Positions 41,403 through 50,456 of a DNA stretch of 64,000 nucleotides are shown one piece after another. Made by a program: the position numbers and the translations under genes. Position 1 is the stretch's first letter, and each line of letters begins with the position of its first letter. Below the pieces are notes generated by a model that saw nothing but the letters and a program-made list of their open reading frames with translations, made no database searches and was not told the DNA's origin. The stretch spans positions 43,501 to 107,500 of the forward strand of contig NZ_CP029830.1 of assembly GCF_003233655.1 (NCBI RefSeq), written 5' to 3'. The stretch comes from Azospirillum ramasamyi. Lineage in GTDB: Bacteria > Pseudomonadota > Alphaproteobacteria > Azospirillales > Azospirillaceae.

Positions 41403-41476
41403 TCTCTACCCCTCAATGTCGAAGGGGGGCCCTTTCCTCATGTCGGCCAGGGGGCAGATTCTCATGTCGCCTGACA

Positions 41477-41755
41477 CGCCACACCCCTTGCATCGCCACG
41501 GCAACGCTTCAGAACGTGATCCCCACCCAAAACGGAGGATGAGCGGTGCTGGGTCCACCTCGACAAAGTGGCCGCACTGGAACAACGGACGGGGATCATC
41601 ACGCTGTGCCGTGATAGCTCCCCCAGGCAGTCAAGCCGCTTCGTTCCCACTACCCCCTGAAACGACGAAGGCGAGGCACGTCTTCGCACCGCCGCCCCCG
41701 TTGCATCACACTCCGTGGAGCTTCGCTCTGTGGTCGGAATGAGGATGCTGCCATA
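41477..41755. other. 279-base gap between IS21 element and repeat copy B
   Basis: No gene is supported. A short minus-strand frame (41689-41462) has no recognisable domain and runs into the IS21 end. The stretch may be debris of another IS. Confidence 0.35.
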
Positions 41756-41918
41756 GTCTCATATCATCGAGCGTAAAGTCTGACACATCAGACTTTACGC
41801 TCGCCCTCAGACGGCGGGCGCGGCCGTCCGGCCGCTTGCCTTCGCAGGCATGGGCCTGCGGGGCCGCAGTCGCGGCCTTTACCTCCGAGCATAAGTCAGG
41901 ACTTACGCTCGGCGGTAT
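41756..41918 (-). repeat. 163-bp five-hairpin repeat, copy B
   Basis: Inverted copy of 5619-5781, same length, 6 differences. All five hairpins remain foldable; one change unpairs a base in the long first hairpin. It lies inside the island, directly beside a phage antirepressor scrap. Confidence 0.85.
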
Positions 41919-41948
41919 CATTTCGTTCGTAGTGACCGCACCACCAAC

Positions 41949-42062
41949 GTGATCTCCTTCGAGTTCCACTCCAACAAGATGCGGGTGGTGACCATCGACG
42001 GACAGCCGTGGTTCGTGGTGAAGGACATTCTGTGTGTCCTGGGCATGGACGTGAACCAACCA
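41949..42062 (+). pseudogene. BRO/antirepressor N-terminal fragment (phage remnant)
   Basis: The frame starts MISFEFHSNKMRVVTIDGQP and continues WFVVKDILCVLGMDV, the opening of the Bro-N domain of phage antirepressors. After about 38 residues (near 42062) the match ends and the DNA switches to an IS630 scrap on the other strand; the open frame continues to 42299 without sense. It indicates a former prophage or phage-like part of the island. Confidence 0.75.
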
Positions 42063-42195
42063 GCCAACTGTCTCCGTCGCGGCTGGAGGCCGTGGGCGCG
42101 CCAGATGCGTTGCACTCTGCCGACGCTCACCCCGCCGGCTGCCGCCATGGTGCAGCTGTTCCAGTGCGTCGCCTCGTCGGGCGGCAAGGGTGATC
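42063..42195 (-). pseudogene. IS630-family transposase scrap
   Basis: On the minus strand about 40 codons match the region after the first third of an IS630-type transposase: LPPDEATHWNSCTMAAAGG, then VSVGRVQRIWRAHGLQP. Both ends are cut, one by the Bro-N fragment. It is different from the two IS630 elements at 35.8-37.3 kb. Confidence 0.6.
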
Positions 42196-42396
42196 GCAAA
42201 CAACGAGTCGGGAAGGGCAGGGTGAGCCGATCCGGTTTCGCACTTCGACCATTCCCGACGGGATCGGACACGGCGGTGACCGCGCACGTGCGCCATTGAT
42301 CGTCCGCAGCCGTGCGACACTTGTGGGTAGGGCCGTGGGTTAAGCGGCGAGGTCTTTCCTTAGGGCATTGATCAAAAACGAAATATTGAGCTGAAA

Positions 42397-42486
42397 TGGC
42401 GGAAGAGGTGGGATTCGAACCCACGGTAGGCTCACACCTACGACGGTTTTCAAGACCGTTGCCTTAAACCACTCGGCCACTCTCCC
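42397..42486 (-). tRNA. tRNA-Ser (anticodon UGA)
   Basis: Read on the minus strand from 42486: acceptor GGGAGAG pairs with CTCTTCC, D arm GCCGAGTGGTTTAAGGC, anticodon stem ACGGT/ACCGT around CTTGAAA (anticodon TGA), a long variable arm (CGTAGGTGTGAGCCTACG-like, class II tRNA), T arm GTGGG/CCCAC with TTCGAAT, discriminator G and encoded CCA. Length 90 with CCA. Its 3' end faces the island and its last 14 bases are repeated at 11374-11387. Confidence 0.97.
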
Positions 42487-42557
42487 TCAGGCCCACGGGA
42501 GTAGCGAATGCGTCGCGGTGGGTCAAGTGTCGCGCGTGTGTCGGCGCGATTTGCCCG

Positions 42558-43130
42558 TCAGTTGCGGATCGGGCGGCCCAGTGTACGCAGGCGGCGGGTC
42601 GGTTTGGGCGGGCTGGGGCTGTCGGAAAAGTCGGGAAGGCTGGGGGCGCGGGCAAGGGTCTTGCGAATCAGGTCGGCGGTGGCGTCCAGATCCTCCAGAA
42701 CCTCGGGCGGCACGCGGTCGGCGTAGCGCGGACCCTGCAGGCGGGCGCGGGTCTGGTCGATGCTGCGCAGTTCCGGTTCGAACAGTTCGCGGGCGCCGAT
42801 CGGCAGAACCTGATCCTGGCGCATGCCGGAGAAATAATTGCGCATCGCCCGCACCAGCATGCGGGTCAGCAGAAGATCCATCCGCTCGAACTCGGCGCGC
42901 AGATCGGTCAGGCGCGACTCGTCGACGCCCTGCAGGCGTTCCTCGGTCAGGGTGAAGAGGGCGCGGATCTCCTCCACCTTGCGGCGGAAGTCGAGGAAGG
43001 AGGCGAAACGGTCGTCGCCCATGTCGCGCTGGGCCCGGTCGGCAAGCTGCGCCGCTTCGGTCGCCTGACGTTCGAGCGCGGCCAACAGCTCCTTGACCTC
43101 TTCCCGGCCGTTGTCGCGCCTCCACGCCAT
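42558..43130 (-). CDS. Hypothetical helical protein, 190 aa
   Basis: Unrecognised. It is charged and almost entirely helical: residues 5-75 (VKELLAALERQATEAAQLAD onward) and 75-110 (LTDLRAEFERMDLLLTRMLV) are coiled-coil-like, followed by a Pro-rich basic tail (SPSPPKPTRRLRTLGRP). There is no signal peptide or membrane helix. It lies between tRNA-Ser and xth. The start ATG 43130 is the first with a coding-like context; the next gene upstream on this strand is xth. Confidence 0.65.
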   Translation of the reverse strand: MAWRRDNGREEVKELLAALERQATEAAQLADRAQRDMGDDRFASFLDFRRKVEEIRALFTLTEERLQGVDESRLTDLRAEFERMDLLLTRMLVRAMRNYFSGMRQDQVLPIGARELFEPELRSIDQTRARLQGPRYADRVPPEVLEDLDATADLIRKTLARAPSLPDFSDSPSPPKPTRRLRTLGRPIRN

Positions 43131-43246
43131 GCCGCCCTTCGCTCCCGCCGTGACCGTGACGGCCGGTTGTCATGCCGGCCGCGGGAGCATGTTAGAAGCG
43201 GGAGTTTTAACGAAATGCTTTTGTTGTGCAGATTCCACGGGCGTGG

Positions 43247-44020
43247 TCACACGTCGCGCAGTTCCAGGATGACCGGGGTGTGGTCGGACGCCTTTTCCTT
43301 GCCGCGCGGCCCTCGGTCGATGGTGCAGCCGGCCAGACGGTCGGCGGCCTGCGGCGACAGCAGGAAATGGTCGATGCGCAGGCCGTTGTCGCGCGGCCAG
43401 CTGCCGGCCTGATAATCCCAGAAGGTATAGGCGTGGTCGTCGTCATGCAGGGCGCGGTAGGCCTCGGTCAGGCCGAGATTCAGCAGGGCGCGGAACTTGG
43501 CCCGCGATTCCGGGCGGAACAGCGCGTCGCCGGCGAAGGCCTGCGGCGAGAACACGTCGCGCGCCTCGGGGATGATGTTGTAGTCGCCGCCCAGCACCAC
43601 CGGGATTTCCTGGGACAGCAGGGTCCGGGCATGGTCGTAGAGCCGGTCCATCCAGCGGAGCTTGTAGGCGAACTTCTCCCCCGGCACCGGGTTGCCGTTG
43701 GGCAGGTAGAGCGAGGCGATGCGCACGCCGGCCACTGTGGCCTCGACATAGCGCGCCTGCTCGTCCTCCGGCTCGCCGGGCAGCCGGGTCAGCACATCCT
43801 CGGCCGGCGCCTTCGACAGGAATGCGACGCCGTTGTAGGCCTTCTGCCCGACGGCGTTGACGTGGTAGCCGAGTTCCTCGAACGCCGCGGCGGGGAAGGC
43901 GGCGGTTTCGCATTTGATTTCCTGGAAGAGCACGACGTCCGGGGACGCCGCGCGCAGCCAGTCGGTGATCAGCGGAAGGCGGGCCTTCGCCGAGTTGACG
44001 TTCCAGGTGGCGATCTTCAC
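43247..44020 (-). CDS. xth: Exodeoxyribonuclease III (AP endonuclease)
   Basis: 257 residues of the endonuclease/exonuclease/phosphatase fold, involved in base excision repair. Landmarks: MKIATWNVNSAKARLP at the start, LFQEIKCET near 32 (metal-binding Glu), YNGVAFLSK near 62, the catalytic GGDYNIIPEARDV near 148, DYQAGSWPRDNGLRIDHFL near 205 and the terminal SDHTPVILEL. Complete. It is read in the same direction as erpA, 61 bases after it. Confidence 0.96.
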   Translation of the reverse strand: MKIATWNVNSAKARLPLITDWLRAASPDVVLFQEIKCETAAFPAAAFEELGYHVNAVGQKAYNGVAFLSKAPAEDVLTRLPGEPEDEQARYVEATVAGVRIASLYLPNGNPVPGEKFAYKLRWMDRLYDHARTLLSQEIPVVLGGDYNIIPEARDVFSPQAFAGDALFRPESRAKFRALLNLGLTEAYRALHDDDHAYTFWDYQAGSWPRDNGLRIDHFLLSPQAADRLAGCTIDRGPRGKEKASDHTPVILELRDV

Positions 44021-44081
44021 GAAAAAGGCCTGCCTTTTCTTATTGTGCGCTGGTCTTGGATTGCGGCTTCAGGCTGCGGCC

Positions 44082-44438
44082 TCAGACCGCGAATGAGTTG
44101 CCGCAGCCGCAGGACGCGCTGGCGTTCGGGTTCTTGATCTGGAAGGCGGCGCCCATCAGGTCTTCGACGTAATCCAGCGTGGCGCCGGCCAGCAGGTCGA
44201 GCGAGGCGTCGTCGGTGACCACCTTGGTGCCGTCCTTCTCGAAGACATGGTCCTCGTCGGTCACCGTCTCGTCGAAGGTGAAGCCGTACTGGAAGCCGGA
44301 GCAGCCGCCGCCGGAGACGGTCAGGCGCAGCATCAGCTTCGGATTGCCCTCCTGCTCGATCAGGAAGGCGACGCGCTTGGCCGCGCTCTCGCTGACGGCC
44401 AGGACGCGGGTTTCGGTGGGAAGGGCGGTGTCGGGCAT
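44082..44438 (-). CDS. erpA: Iron-sulfur cluster insertion protein ErpA (A-type carrier)
   Basis: 118 residues. The A-type carrier signature is complete: LMLRLTVSGGGCSGFQYGF near 40 (first Cys) and the C-terminal SASCGCGNSF with the remaining two cysteines. The loop FDETVTDEDHVFEKDGTKV is typical for ErpA. It hands Fe-S clusters to apo-proteins. It is divergent from dgt, a common alphaproteobacterial arrangement. Start ATG 44438 has GGGGC rather than a strong ribosome site. Confidence 0.94.
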   Translation of the reverse strand: MPDTALPTETRVLAVSESAAKRVAFLIEQEGNPKLMLRLTVSGGGCSGFQYGFTFDETVTDEDHVFEKDGTKVVTDDASLDLLAGATLDYVEDLMGAAFQIKNPNASASCGCGNSFAV

Positions 44439-44606
44439 GGGGCGGCCCCTTTGGTGCGATGCGGAAGTTGCGACAAATGTAAGGGGGATCGCACCCCACG
44501 TCAAAGTATGGGCACCGTTGCGCATCTGGCACGCCCAACCTTGGGGCAGGGGCATAGCACGCCTTCGCCGTTGCACCCGCGTCCCCCCGCCGGTAGTGTC
44601 CGCCCC

Positions 44607-45806
44607 ATGACGGCGGACTGTTTTCACGATCGGCTGGCTCCCTATGCCTGCAACCCGGCGGACACGCGCGGGCGGCTGGTGGCGGAGCCGGAAAGCCCGA
44701 CGCGCTCGTGCTTCCAGCGCGACCGCGACCGCATCGTGCATTCCGGGGCCTTCCGCCGGCTGAAGCACAAGACCCAGGTCTTCGTCTATCACGAGGGCGA
44801 TTATTACCGCACCCGGCTGACCCACAGCCTGGAGGTGGCGCAGATCGCGCGGTCGATCAGCCGCACGCTGTCCCTGAACGAGGATCTGGCGGAGGCGGTG
44901 GCGCTGGCCCACGACCTTGGCCACACCCCTTTCGGCCATGCCGGGGAAGATGCGCTGAACGCCTGCATGGAGCCGTTCGGCGGCTTCGCCCACAACGACC
45001 AGACCCTGCGCATCCTGACGCGGCTGGAACGGCGCTATGCCGAGTTCGACGGTCTGAACCTGACCTGGGAAGCGCTGGAGGGCGTGGTCAAGCACAACGG
45101 CCCGCTGCTGCCGCTGCTGCCGGGGTTCCGCCTGCCGACCACCATCGCCGCCTTCCAGGACGACTGGGATTTGGAACTGCACACCAATCCGGGGGCCGAG
45201 GCGCAGGTGGCGGCGCTGGCCGACGACATCGCCTACAACAACCACGACATCGACGACGGCCTGCGCGCCGGCCTGTTCACGGTCGAGGAGGTGGCGGAGC
45301 TGCCCCTGGTCGGCCCGATCATCCGCGAGGTCTGCGACCGCTATCCGGGGCTGGAGCGCTCCCGCCTGATCCATGAGACGGTGCGGCGGATGATCAACGC
45401 CATGGTCGTCGATCTGGTGACGGAGACGCGGCGGCGGCTGGCCGAGCACCAGCCGGGCAGCGCGGCCGAGCTGCGCGCCCTGCCGCTGGCGATGGTCAGC
45501 TTCTCCGACGGGATGCTGGAGGCGCAGGGCCCCTTGCGCGCCTTCCTGCGCCAGCGCATGTACCGGCACTATCGCGTGAACCGCGAGATGAGCAAGTGCA
45601 AGCGCGTGGTGCGCGACCTGTTCCAGCTGTTCATGGACGAGCCCAACACCCTGCCGACCGAATGGCAGCACGATATCGCGAGGCATGGCGGCGACGGCGA
45701 CCTTGCGGTGCGCGCCCGCCATGTCGCCGATTACATCGCCGGCATGACCGACCGCTACGCGCTGGCCGAGCATGACCGGCTGTTCGACCTGCATGTGAAG
45801 ACCTGA
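44607..45806 (+). CDS. dgt: Deoxyguanosinetriphosphate triphosphohydrolase-like protein
   Basis: 399 residues of the HD-domain dNTPase family. Metal ligands: TRLTHSLEVAQIAR near 72 (His) and VALAHDLGHTPFGHAGE near 107 (HD), then AHNDQTLRIL near 128 and DDIAYNNHDIDDGLRAG near 207. It hydrolyses dNTPs to nucleoside and triphosphate, helping dNTP control. ATG 44607 was chosen as the first in frame after the erpA divergent promoter region. argS follows 58 bases later. Confidence 0.94.
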   Translation: MTADCFHDRLAPYACNPADTRGRLVAEPESPTRSCFQRDRDRIVHSGAFRRLKHKTQVFVYHEGDYYRTRLTHSLEVAQIARSISRTLSLNEDLAEAVALAHDLGHTPFGHAGEDALNACMEPFGGFAHNDQTLRILTRLERRYAEFDGLNLTWEALEGVVKHNGPLLPLLPGFRLPTTIAAFQDDWDLELHTNPGAEAQVAALADDIAYNNHDIDDGLRAGLFTVEEVAELPLVGPIIREVCDRYPGLERSRLIHETVRRMINAMVVDLVTETRRRLAEHQPGSAAELRALPLAMVSFSDGMLEAQGPLRAFLRQRMYRHYRVNREMSKCKRVVRDLFQLFMDEPNTLPTEWQHDIARHGGDGDLAVRARHVADYIAGMTDRYALAEHDRLFDLHVKT

Positions 45807-45864
45807 CGCGTGAAGACCTGAGCCGACGGGCTCCTGTGACCTCCTGAAAAGACGACCTGAGACG

Positions 45865-47625
45865 ATGAATATTTTCAAGGCCTTCGAGACCGATATTCGC
45901 AAGCTGCTGGAAGAGCTGGCCGCCGAGGGTGCCATCCCCGCCGGGCTGGACAGCAGCCGTCTGACGGTCGAGCCGCCGCGCGAGGCCTCGCATGGCGACC
46001 TGTCCACCAACGCCGCCATGATCCTGGCGAAGCCGGCGAAGATGGCGCCGCGCGCCCTGGCGGAACTGCTGGTGGCCAAGCTGAAGGGCCGCGCCGACGT
46101 GGCGTCGGTGGAGATCGCCGGTCCGGGCTTCGTCAACCTGCGCCTGACGCCGGACGTGTGGCGCGACCGCATCCGCGACGTGCTGAACGCCGGCACGGCC
46201 TATGGCGACAGCGACCTGGGCGGCAAGACCCCGGTCAATGTGGAGTATGTGTCGGCCAACCCGACCGGCCCGCTGCACGCCGCCCATGGCCGCGGCGCGG
46301 TGTTCGGCGACGCGCTGGCGTCCCTGCTGGAAAAGGCCGGCTACGCCGTCACCCGCGAATACTACATCAACGATGCCGGCGCCCAGGTCGATGTGCTGGG
46401 GCGGTCCACCTTCATCCGCTACCGCGAGGCGCTGGGCGAGGAGGTGGGCGAGATCCCGGCCGGTCTCTATCCCGGCGAATACCTGAAGGAGGTCGGCCAG
46501 GCCCTGGCCGAGCGTGACGGCAACCGCTGGGTCGGCACCGACGAATCCGAATGGCTGCCGGCCTGCCGAGATTTCGCCATCGCCATGATCATGGGCTGGA
46601 TCAAGGAGGACCTCGGCGTTCTCGGCGTCACCATGGACGTCTACAGCAGCGAGCGCGCGCTGGTGACCGCCGGTGCCGTCGACAGCGCGCTGACGGCGCT
46701 GGAGGAGCGCGGCCTGATCTACACCGGCGTGCTGGAGCCGCCGAAGGGCAAGAAGCCCGACGATTGGGAGCCGCGCCCGCAGACGCTCTTCAAGTCCACC
46801 GATTTCGGCGACGACGTCGACCGGCCGCTGAAGAAGTCGGACGGCTCCTTCACCTATTTCTCGAACGACATCGCCTATCACTTTGATAAATATAAGCGCG
46901 GCTTCGGCAGCCTGATCGACGTGTGGGGCGCCGACCATGGCGGCTACGTCAAGCGCATGCAGTCGGCGACCACCGCCGTGACCGAAGGCAAGGCGTCGCT
47001 GGACGTGAAGCTCTGCCAGCTGGTCCACCTGATGCAGGACGGCCAGCCGGTGAAGATGTCCAAGCGGGCCGGCACCTTCGTGACGCTGCGTGACGTCATC
47101 GATCAGGTCGGCAAGGACGTGGTCCGCTTCATCATGCTGACCCGCCGCAACGACCAGACGCTGGACTTCGACTTCGCCAAGGTGACGGAGCAGTCGAAGG
47201 ACAACCCGGTCTTCTACGTGCAGTACGCCCACGCCCGCTGCCGCTCGGTCCTGCGCCATGCCGCGACCGCCCTGCCGCAGTTGGACCAGACCCCGGCGGC
47301 CCTGGCCGCGGCGGCGAACCTCGCCCGCCTGGATGCCGAGGAGGAGATGGCGCTCGCCAAGCGGATGGCCACCTGGCCGCGCGTGGTCGAGGCGGCGGCG
47401 GAAGCGCATGAGCCGCACCGCATCGCCTTCTTCCTCTACGATCTCGCCAGCGATTTCCACGCGCTGTGGAACCGGGGCCGCGACGATGCCTCGCTGCGCT
47501 TCCTGATCGAGGGCGATGCGGAGCTGACGACGGCCCGTCTGGCGCTGATCGCGTCGGTGGCGACGGTCATCGCCTCGGGCCTGACGGTGATGGGTGTCGA
47601 GCCGGTGGAGGAACTGCGTTCATGA
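45865..47625 (+). CDS. argS: Arginyl-tRNA synthetase
   Basis: 586 residues, class I synthetase. Order: N-terminal Add-1 domain (1-110), the HIGH-like signature [18 protein letters not shown] near 130, the KMSK-like loop [14 protein letters not shown] near 397 and the helical anticodon-binding domain at the C-terminus (about 445-586) with the family ending. It overlaps the following SPOR gene by 4 bases (ATGA). Essential and complete. Confidence 0.98.
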   Translation: MNIFKAFETDIRKLLEELAAEGAIPAGLDSSRLTVEPPREASHGDLSTNAAMILAKPAKMAPRALAELLVAKLKGRADVASVEIAGPGFVNLRLTPDVWRDRIRDVLNAGTAYGDSDLGGKTPVNVEYVSANPTGPLHAAHGRGAVFGDALASLLEKAGYAVTREYYINDAGAQVDVLGRSTFIRYREALGEEVGEIPAGLYPGEYLKEVGQALAERDGNRWVGTDESEWLPACRDFAIAMIMGWIKEDLGVLGVTMDVYSSERALVTAGAVDSALTALEERGLIYTGVLEPPKGKKPDDWEPRPQTLFKSTDFGDDVDRPLKKSDGSFTYFSNDIAYHFDKYKRGFGSLIDVWGADHGGYVKRMQSATTAVTEGKASLDVKLCQLVHLMQDGQPVKMSKRAGTFVTLRDVIDQVGKDVVRFIMLTRRNDQTLDFDFAKVTEQSKDNPVFYVQYAHARCRSVLRHAATALPQLDQTPAALAAAANLARLDAEEEMALAKRMATWPRVVEAAAEAHEPHRIAFFLYDLASDFHALWNRGRDDASLRFLIEGDAELTTARLALIASVATVIASGLTVMGVEPVEELRS

Positions 47626-48674
47626 AGTACGACGGCGACGTCAACTACGCGGCCAATCCCTATGGGATGCCGCCCCGGCAGGCCGCGGGCAAGCGCGGGT
47701 TTCTGGCGCTGGGCTTTGCCGTGGTCGGCGTCGTCGCCTTCGCCGGTGCGGCGATCATCGGCCTGCGCGGTCCCGCGCAGCTGTCGGGCGATGGTCCGCC
47801 GCTGCTGACCGCCGATCCGGAGCCGGCCAAGGCCCGCCCCGACCAGCCGGGCGGGCTGGAGGTGCCGCATCAGGACATCCTGGCCTATGAGCGGCTGCGC
47901 GACCATGACGGCGGACGCAGCCAGACGGTGGAACGGCTGCTGCCGCCGCCGGAGGTGCCGTTGCCGCGCCCGGTGGTGACGCCGCAGATGCCGGCGCTGG
48001 TGCCCCTGCCGGCGGTGCCGTCGGTCGCCCAGCTGCCGCCGGGCGCCACCGCCACGGTGCCGCGCGACAGCGTCGCCGCCGCGGTGGCCGATGCCGCCCC
48101 GCTGGCGGCGCCCGAGCCGGCACCGGGGCTTGCCGCTTTGCCGGCCGGCGCTCCGCAGGCCGCTCCACTGGCGCAGATGCCGACGATCCAACCGCCGCCC
48201 ACCGTTCTCGCCAAGCAGCCGCCTGCGGCCGTTCCGCCCAAGCCCGTGGCGGTTCCGCCGCAGCAGGTCGCCGCCGTCAGGCCGCCGCCCGCTCCGCCGG
48301 CCCAGGCGCAGCAGCAGAGCGCGGCCCCCTCGGTCGGCCAGCTGATCGCCAAGCTGGAGGCGGAATCCGCCGCCCCGGCCAAGGCGACGTCCCAGCCGAA
48401 GGCCGTCCCCGCCGTCACCGGCGGCAGCGGAAGCTGGCGCATCCAGCTCGCCTCGGTGCGCAGCGAGGGCGAGGCCGCGGCCGAATGGCGCCGGATCGCC
48501 GGACGCTATCCGGATGCGTTGGGTGGCCTGTCGATGCAGGTCGCCAGGGTCGATCTGGGCGAGAAGGGCGTGTTCTACCGGGTGCAGGGCGCCGGCGCCG
48601 ACGAGGCGCGGGCAAAGTCGGTCTGCGCCCAGCTGCGCGCGCAAAATGTGGGGTGTGTGGTTGTCCGTCCCTGA
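47622..48674 (+). CDS. SPOR-domain membrane protein
   Basis: 350 residues. A cytoplasmic N-terminus (1-25), one membrane helix (about 28-50, [20 protein letters not shown]), a long Pro/Ala-rich periplasmic linker (60-265) and a C-terminal SPOR domain (about 268-350, [24 protein letters not shown] onward, ending VGCVVVRP). SPOR domains bind denuded septal peptidoglycan. Its position between argS and nagZ is conserved in alphaproteobacteria. Coupled to argS by ATGA. Confidence 0.92.
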   Translation: MKYDGDVNYAANPYGMPPRQAAGKRGFLALGFAVVGVVAFAGAAIIGLRGPAQLSGDGPPLLTADPEPAKARPDQPGGLEVPHQDILAYERLRDHDGGRSQTVERLLPPPEVPLPRPVVTPQMPALVPLPAVPSVAQLPPGATATVPRDSVAAAVADAAPLAAPEPAPGLAALPAGAPQAAPLAQMPTIQPPPTVLAKQPPAAVPPKPVAVPPQQVAAVRPPPAPPAQAQQQSAAPSVGQLIAKLEAESAAPAKATSQPKAVPAVTGGSGSWRIQLASVRSEGEAAAEWRRIAGRYPDALGGLSMQVARVDLGEKGVFYRVQGAGADEARAKSVCAQLRAQNVGCVVVRP

Positions 48675-48708
48675 TTTTCCGGGCCCTGATTCCGTGGAGG
48701 CTCGGCCT

Positions 48709-49752
48709 GTGGGTTCCGTCGCTTCGGTCGTCCATCCGCGCGCGGTCGTCTTCGGCTGTGCCGGGCTGGTGGTGACGCCCGACGAGGCCGCCTTCTTCCG
48801 CGAGGCCGATCCGCTCGGCTTCATCCTGTTCCGCCGCAACTGCGACAGCCGCGACCAGATGCGCCGGCTGGTCGATGATCTGCGCGCCAGCATCGGCCGG
48901 CCGGACGCTCCCGTCCTGATCGACCAGGAGGGCGGCCGGGTCGCGCGCATGCGCCCGCCGCATTGGCCCGCCCACCCGCCGATGGGCGCGTTCGGCGCGC
49001 TTGCCCGGCATGATATGGAGGCCGGGCGGGAAGCCGCCTGGATCAACGGACGGCTGCTCGCCCACATGCTGGCGGAGGTCGGCATCACGGTGGATTGCGC
49101 GCCCGTGTGCGACGTTCCGGTGGAGGGGGCGCACGACATCATCGGCGACCGCGCCTTCTCGCGCGACCCCGCCGTGGTGATCGCGCTTGCCCGCGCCACC
49201 GCCGAAGGGCTGCTGGCCGGCGGCGTGCTGCCGGTGGTCAAGCACATCCCCGGCCATGGCCGCGCCTTCACCGACAGCCATGCCGAGCTGCCGGTGGTGG
49301 AGGCGGACCGCGCGACGCTGGAGGCCACCGACTTCGCTCCCTTCCGCGCGCTGGCCGATTTGCCGCTGGGAATGGTGGCGCATGTGGTGCTTAAGGCGAT
49401 CGACCCGGCCGCCCCGGCCAGCACATCGCCCATCGTGGTGCGCGAGGTCGTGCGGGGGCCGTCCATCGGTTTCGGCGGCCTGCTGTTCAGCGACGACCTG
49501 TCGATGAACGCGCTGCAGGGCGACCCCCGCGCCAGGGCGGAAGCAGTGCTGGCGGCGGGCATGGATGTCGTGCTCCACTGCAACGGCGATCTGGACGAGA
49601 TGCGGACCCTGCCCGGCGCCGTGCCGGTGCTGAGCGGCGCCGCGGCGGAGCGTTGGGCGCGGGCCGAGGCGATGCGCCATGCGCCGGAACCCGCGGACAT
49701 CGCGGAATTGACCAACCGGCTGGCCGAGCTTCTCGGCGCGGCCCTGGCCTGA
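48709..49752 (+). CDS. nagZ: Beta-N-acetylhexosaminidase NagZ
   Basis: 347 residues from GTG 48709; GGAGG lies 8 bases before, while an ATG at 48646 would overlap the SPOR gene. Glycoside hydrolase family 3: PVLIDQEGGRVARMRPP near 67, the catalytic region VVKHIPGHGRAFTDSH near 178 (His/Asp dyad) and LLFSDDLSMNAL near 260 (nucleophile Asp). It removes GlcNAc from muropeptides in cell-wall recycling, in line with the upstream SPOR protein. Confidence 0.94.
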   Translation: MGSVASVVHPRAVVFGCAGLVVTPDEAAFFREADPLGFILFRRNCDSRDQMRRLVDDLRASIGRPDAPVLIDQEGGRVARMRPPHWPAHPPMGAFGALARHDMEAGREAAWINGRLLAHMLAEVGITVDCAPVCDVPVEGAHDIIGDRAFSRDPAVVIALARATAEGLLAGGVLPVVKHIPGHGRAFTDSHAELPVVEADRATLEATDFAPFRALADLPLGMVAHVVLKAIDPAAPASTSPIVVREVVRGPSIGFGGLLFSDDLSMNALQGDPRARAEAVLAAGMDVVLHCNGDLDEMRTLPGAVPVLSGAAAERWARAEAMRHAPEPADIAELTNRLAELLGAALA

Positions 49753-49768
49753 CGGACGGGAGCGGACG

Positions 49769-50446
49769 ATGGAGGAATGGATCTTCCGGGTGACGGCCGT
49801 GGCCCTGCCGGCCATCATCGCCATCACCTTGCACGAGGCGGCGCACGGCTTCGTCGCCTGGAAGCTGGGCGACGACACCGCCTATCGGCTGGGACGGGTC
49901 ACCTTCAACCCATTCCGCCACATCGACCCGTTCGGCACGGTGCTGCTGCCGGCGCTGATGTACTTCACCACCGGCTTCGTCTTCGGCTGGGCCAAGCCGG
50001 TGCCGGTGAACTTCGCCCGCCTGTACCACCCGCGCCGCGACATGGTGTGGGTGGCGCTGGCCGGACCGGGGACCAACTTCATGCTGGCGGTGGTCTCGGC
50101 GGTGATCTGGCGGCTGGTCAACCCGGAAAACAGCCTGCCCGAGTTGTGGATCCGCTCCGCCGCCGAGGTGTCGGTTCTGGTCAACGTCATCCTGATGGTC
50201 TTCAACCTGATCCCGCTGCCGCCGCTGGACGGCGGGCGCGTCGCCGTCGGCATCCTGCCGGACGTGCTGGCCGTGCCGCTGGCCAGGCTCGAACGCTTCG
50301 GGCTGCTGATCCTGATGGCGGCCTTCTTCCTGCTGCCGCTTCTGGGGCGCCAGTTCGGCATGGATTTGAGCGTTATGCATTGGGTGCTGGGGCCGCCGGT
50401 GGATGCGGTGATCGACTTCATCCGCATCCTGACCGGCAACGACTGA
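49769..50446 (+). CDS. Site-2-protease-like M50 membrane metallopeptidase
   Basis: 225 residues with about five or six membrane helices. Zinc motif HEAAHG near 22-27, NPFRHIDPFGTVLLPALMYF near 50, the loop VPVNFARLYHPRRDM near 78, and the second zinc ligand in NLIPLPPLDGGRV near 148-160. Members cleave substrates inside the membrane; the target is unknown. This family sits just before scpA in many alphaproteobacteria. Starts 16 bases after nagZ. Confidence 0.92.
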   Translation: MEEWIFRVTAVALPAIIAITLHEAAHGFVAWKLGDDTAYRLGRVTFNPFRHIDPFGTVLLPALMYFTTGFVFGWAKPVPVNFARLYHPRRDMVWVALAGPGTNFMLAVVSAVIWRLVNPENSLPELWIRSAAEVSVLVNVILMVFNLIPLPPLDGGRVAVGILPDVLAVPLARLERFGLLILMAAFFLLPLLGRQFGMDLSVMHWVLGPPVDAVIDFIRILTGND

Positions 50447-50456
50447 AGGTTTACCC

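Larger units (their letters stand above)
39049..41476 (-). mobile_element. IS21-family element, 2,428 bp
   Basis: Terminal inverted repeats begin TGTCA at both ends; further inward both ends carry a repeated block (GAGGAAAGGGCCCCC) with a second GGCGACA or GGCCGACA unit, the multiple-repeat end typical of IS21. It contains istA and istB with the usual overlap. No clear target duplication was seen in the flanks. The bases 39049-39297 downstream of istB hold no gene. Confidence 0.88.

Noticed and set aside
41462..41689. Short minus-strand frame as a gene
   Set aside because: No recognisable domain, no ribosome site, overlaps the IS21 end.
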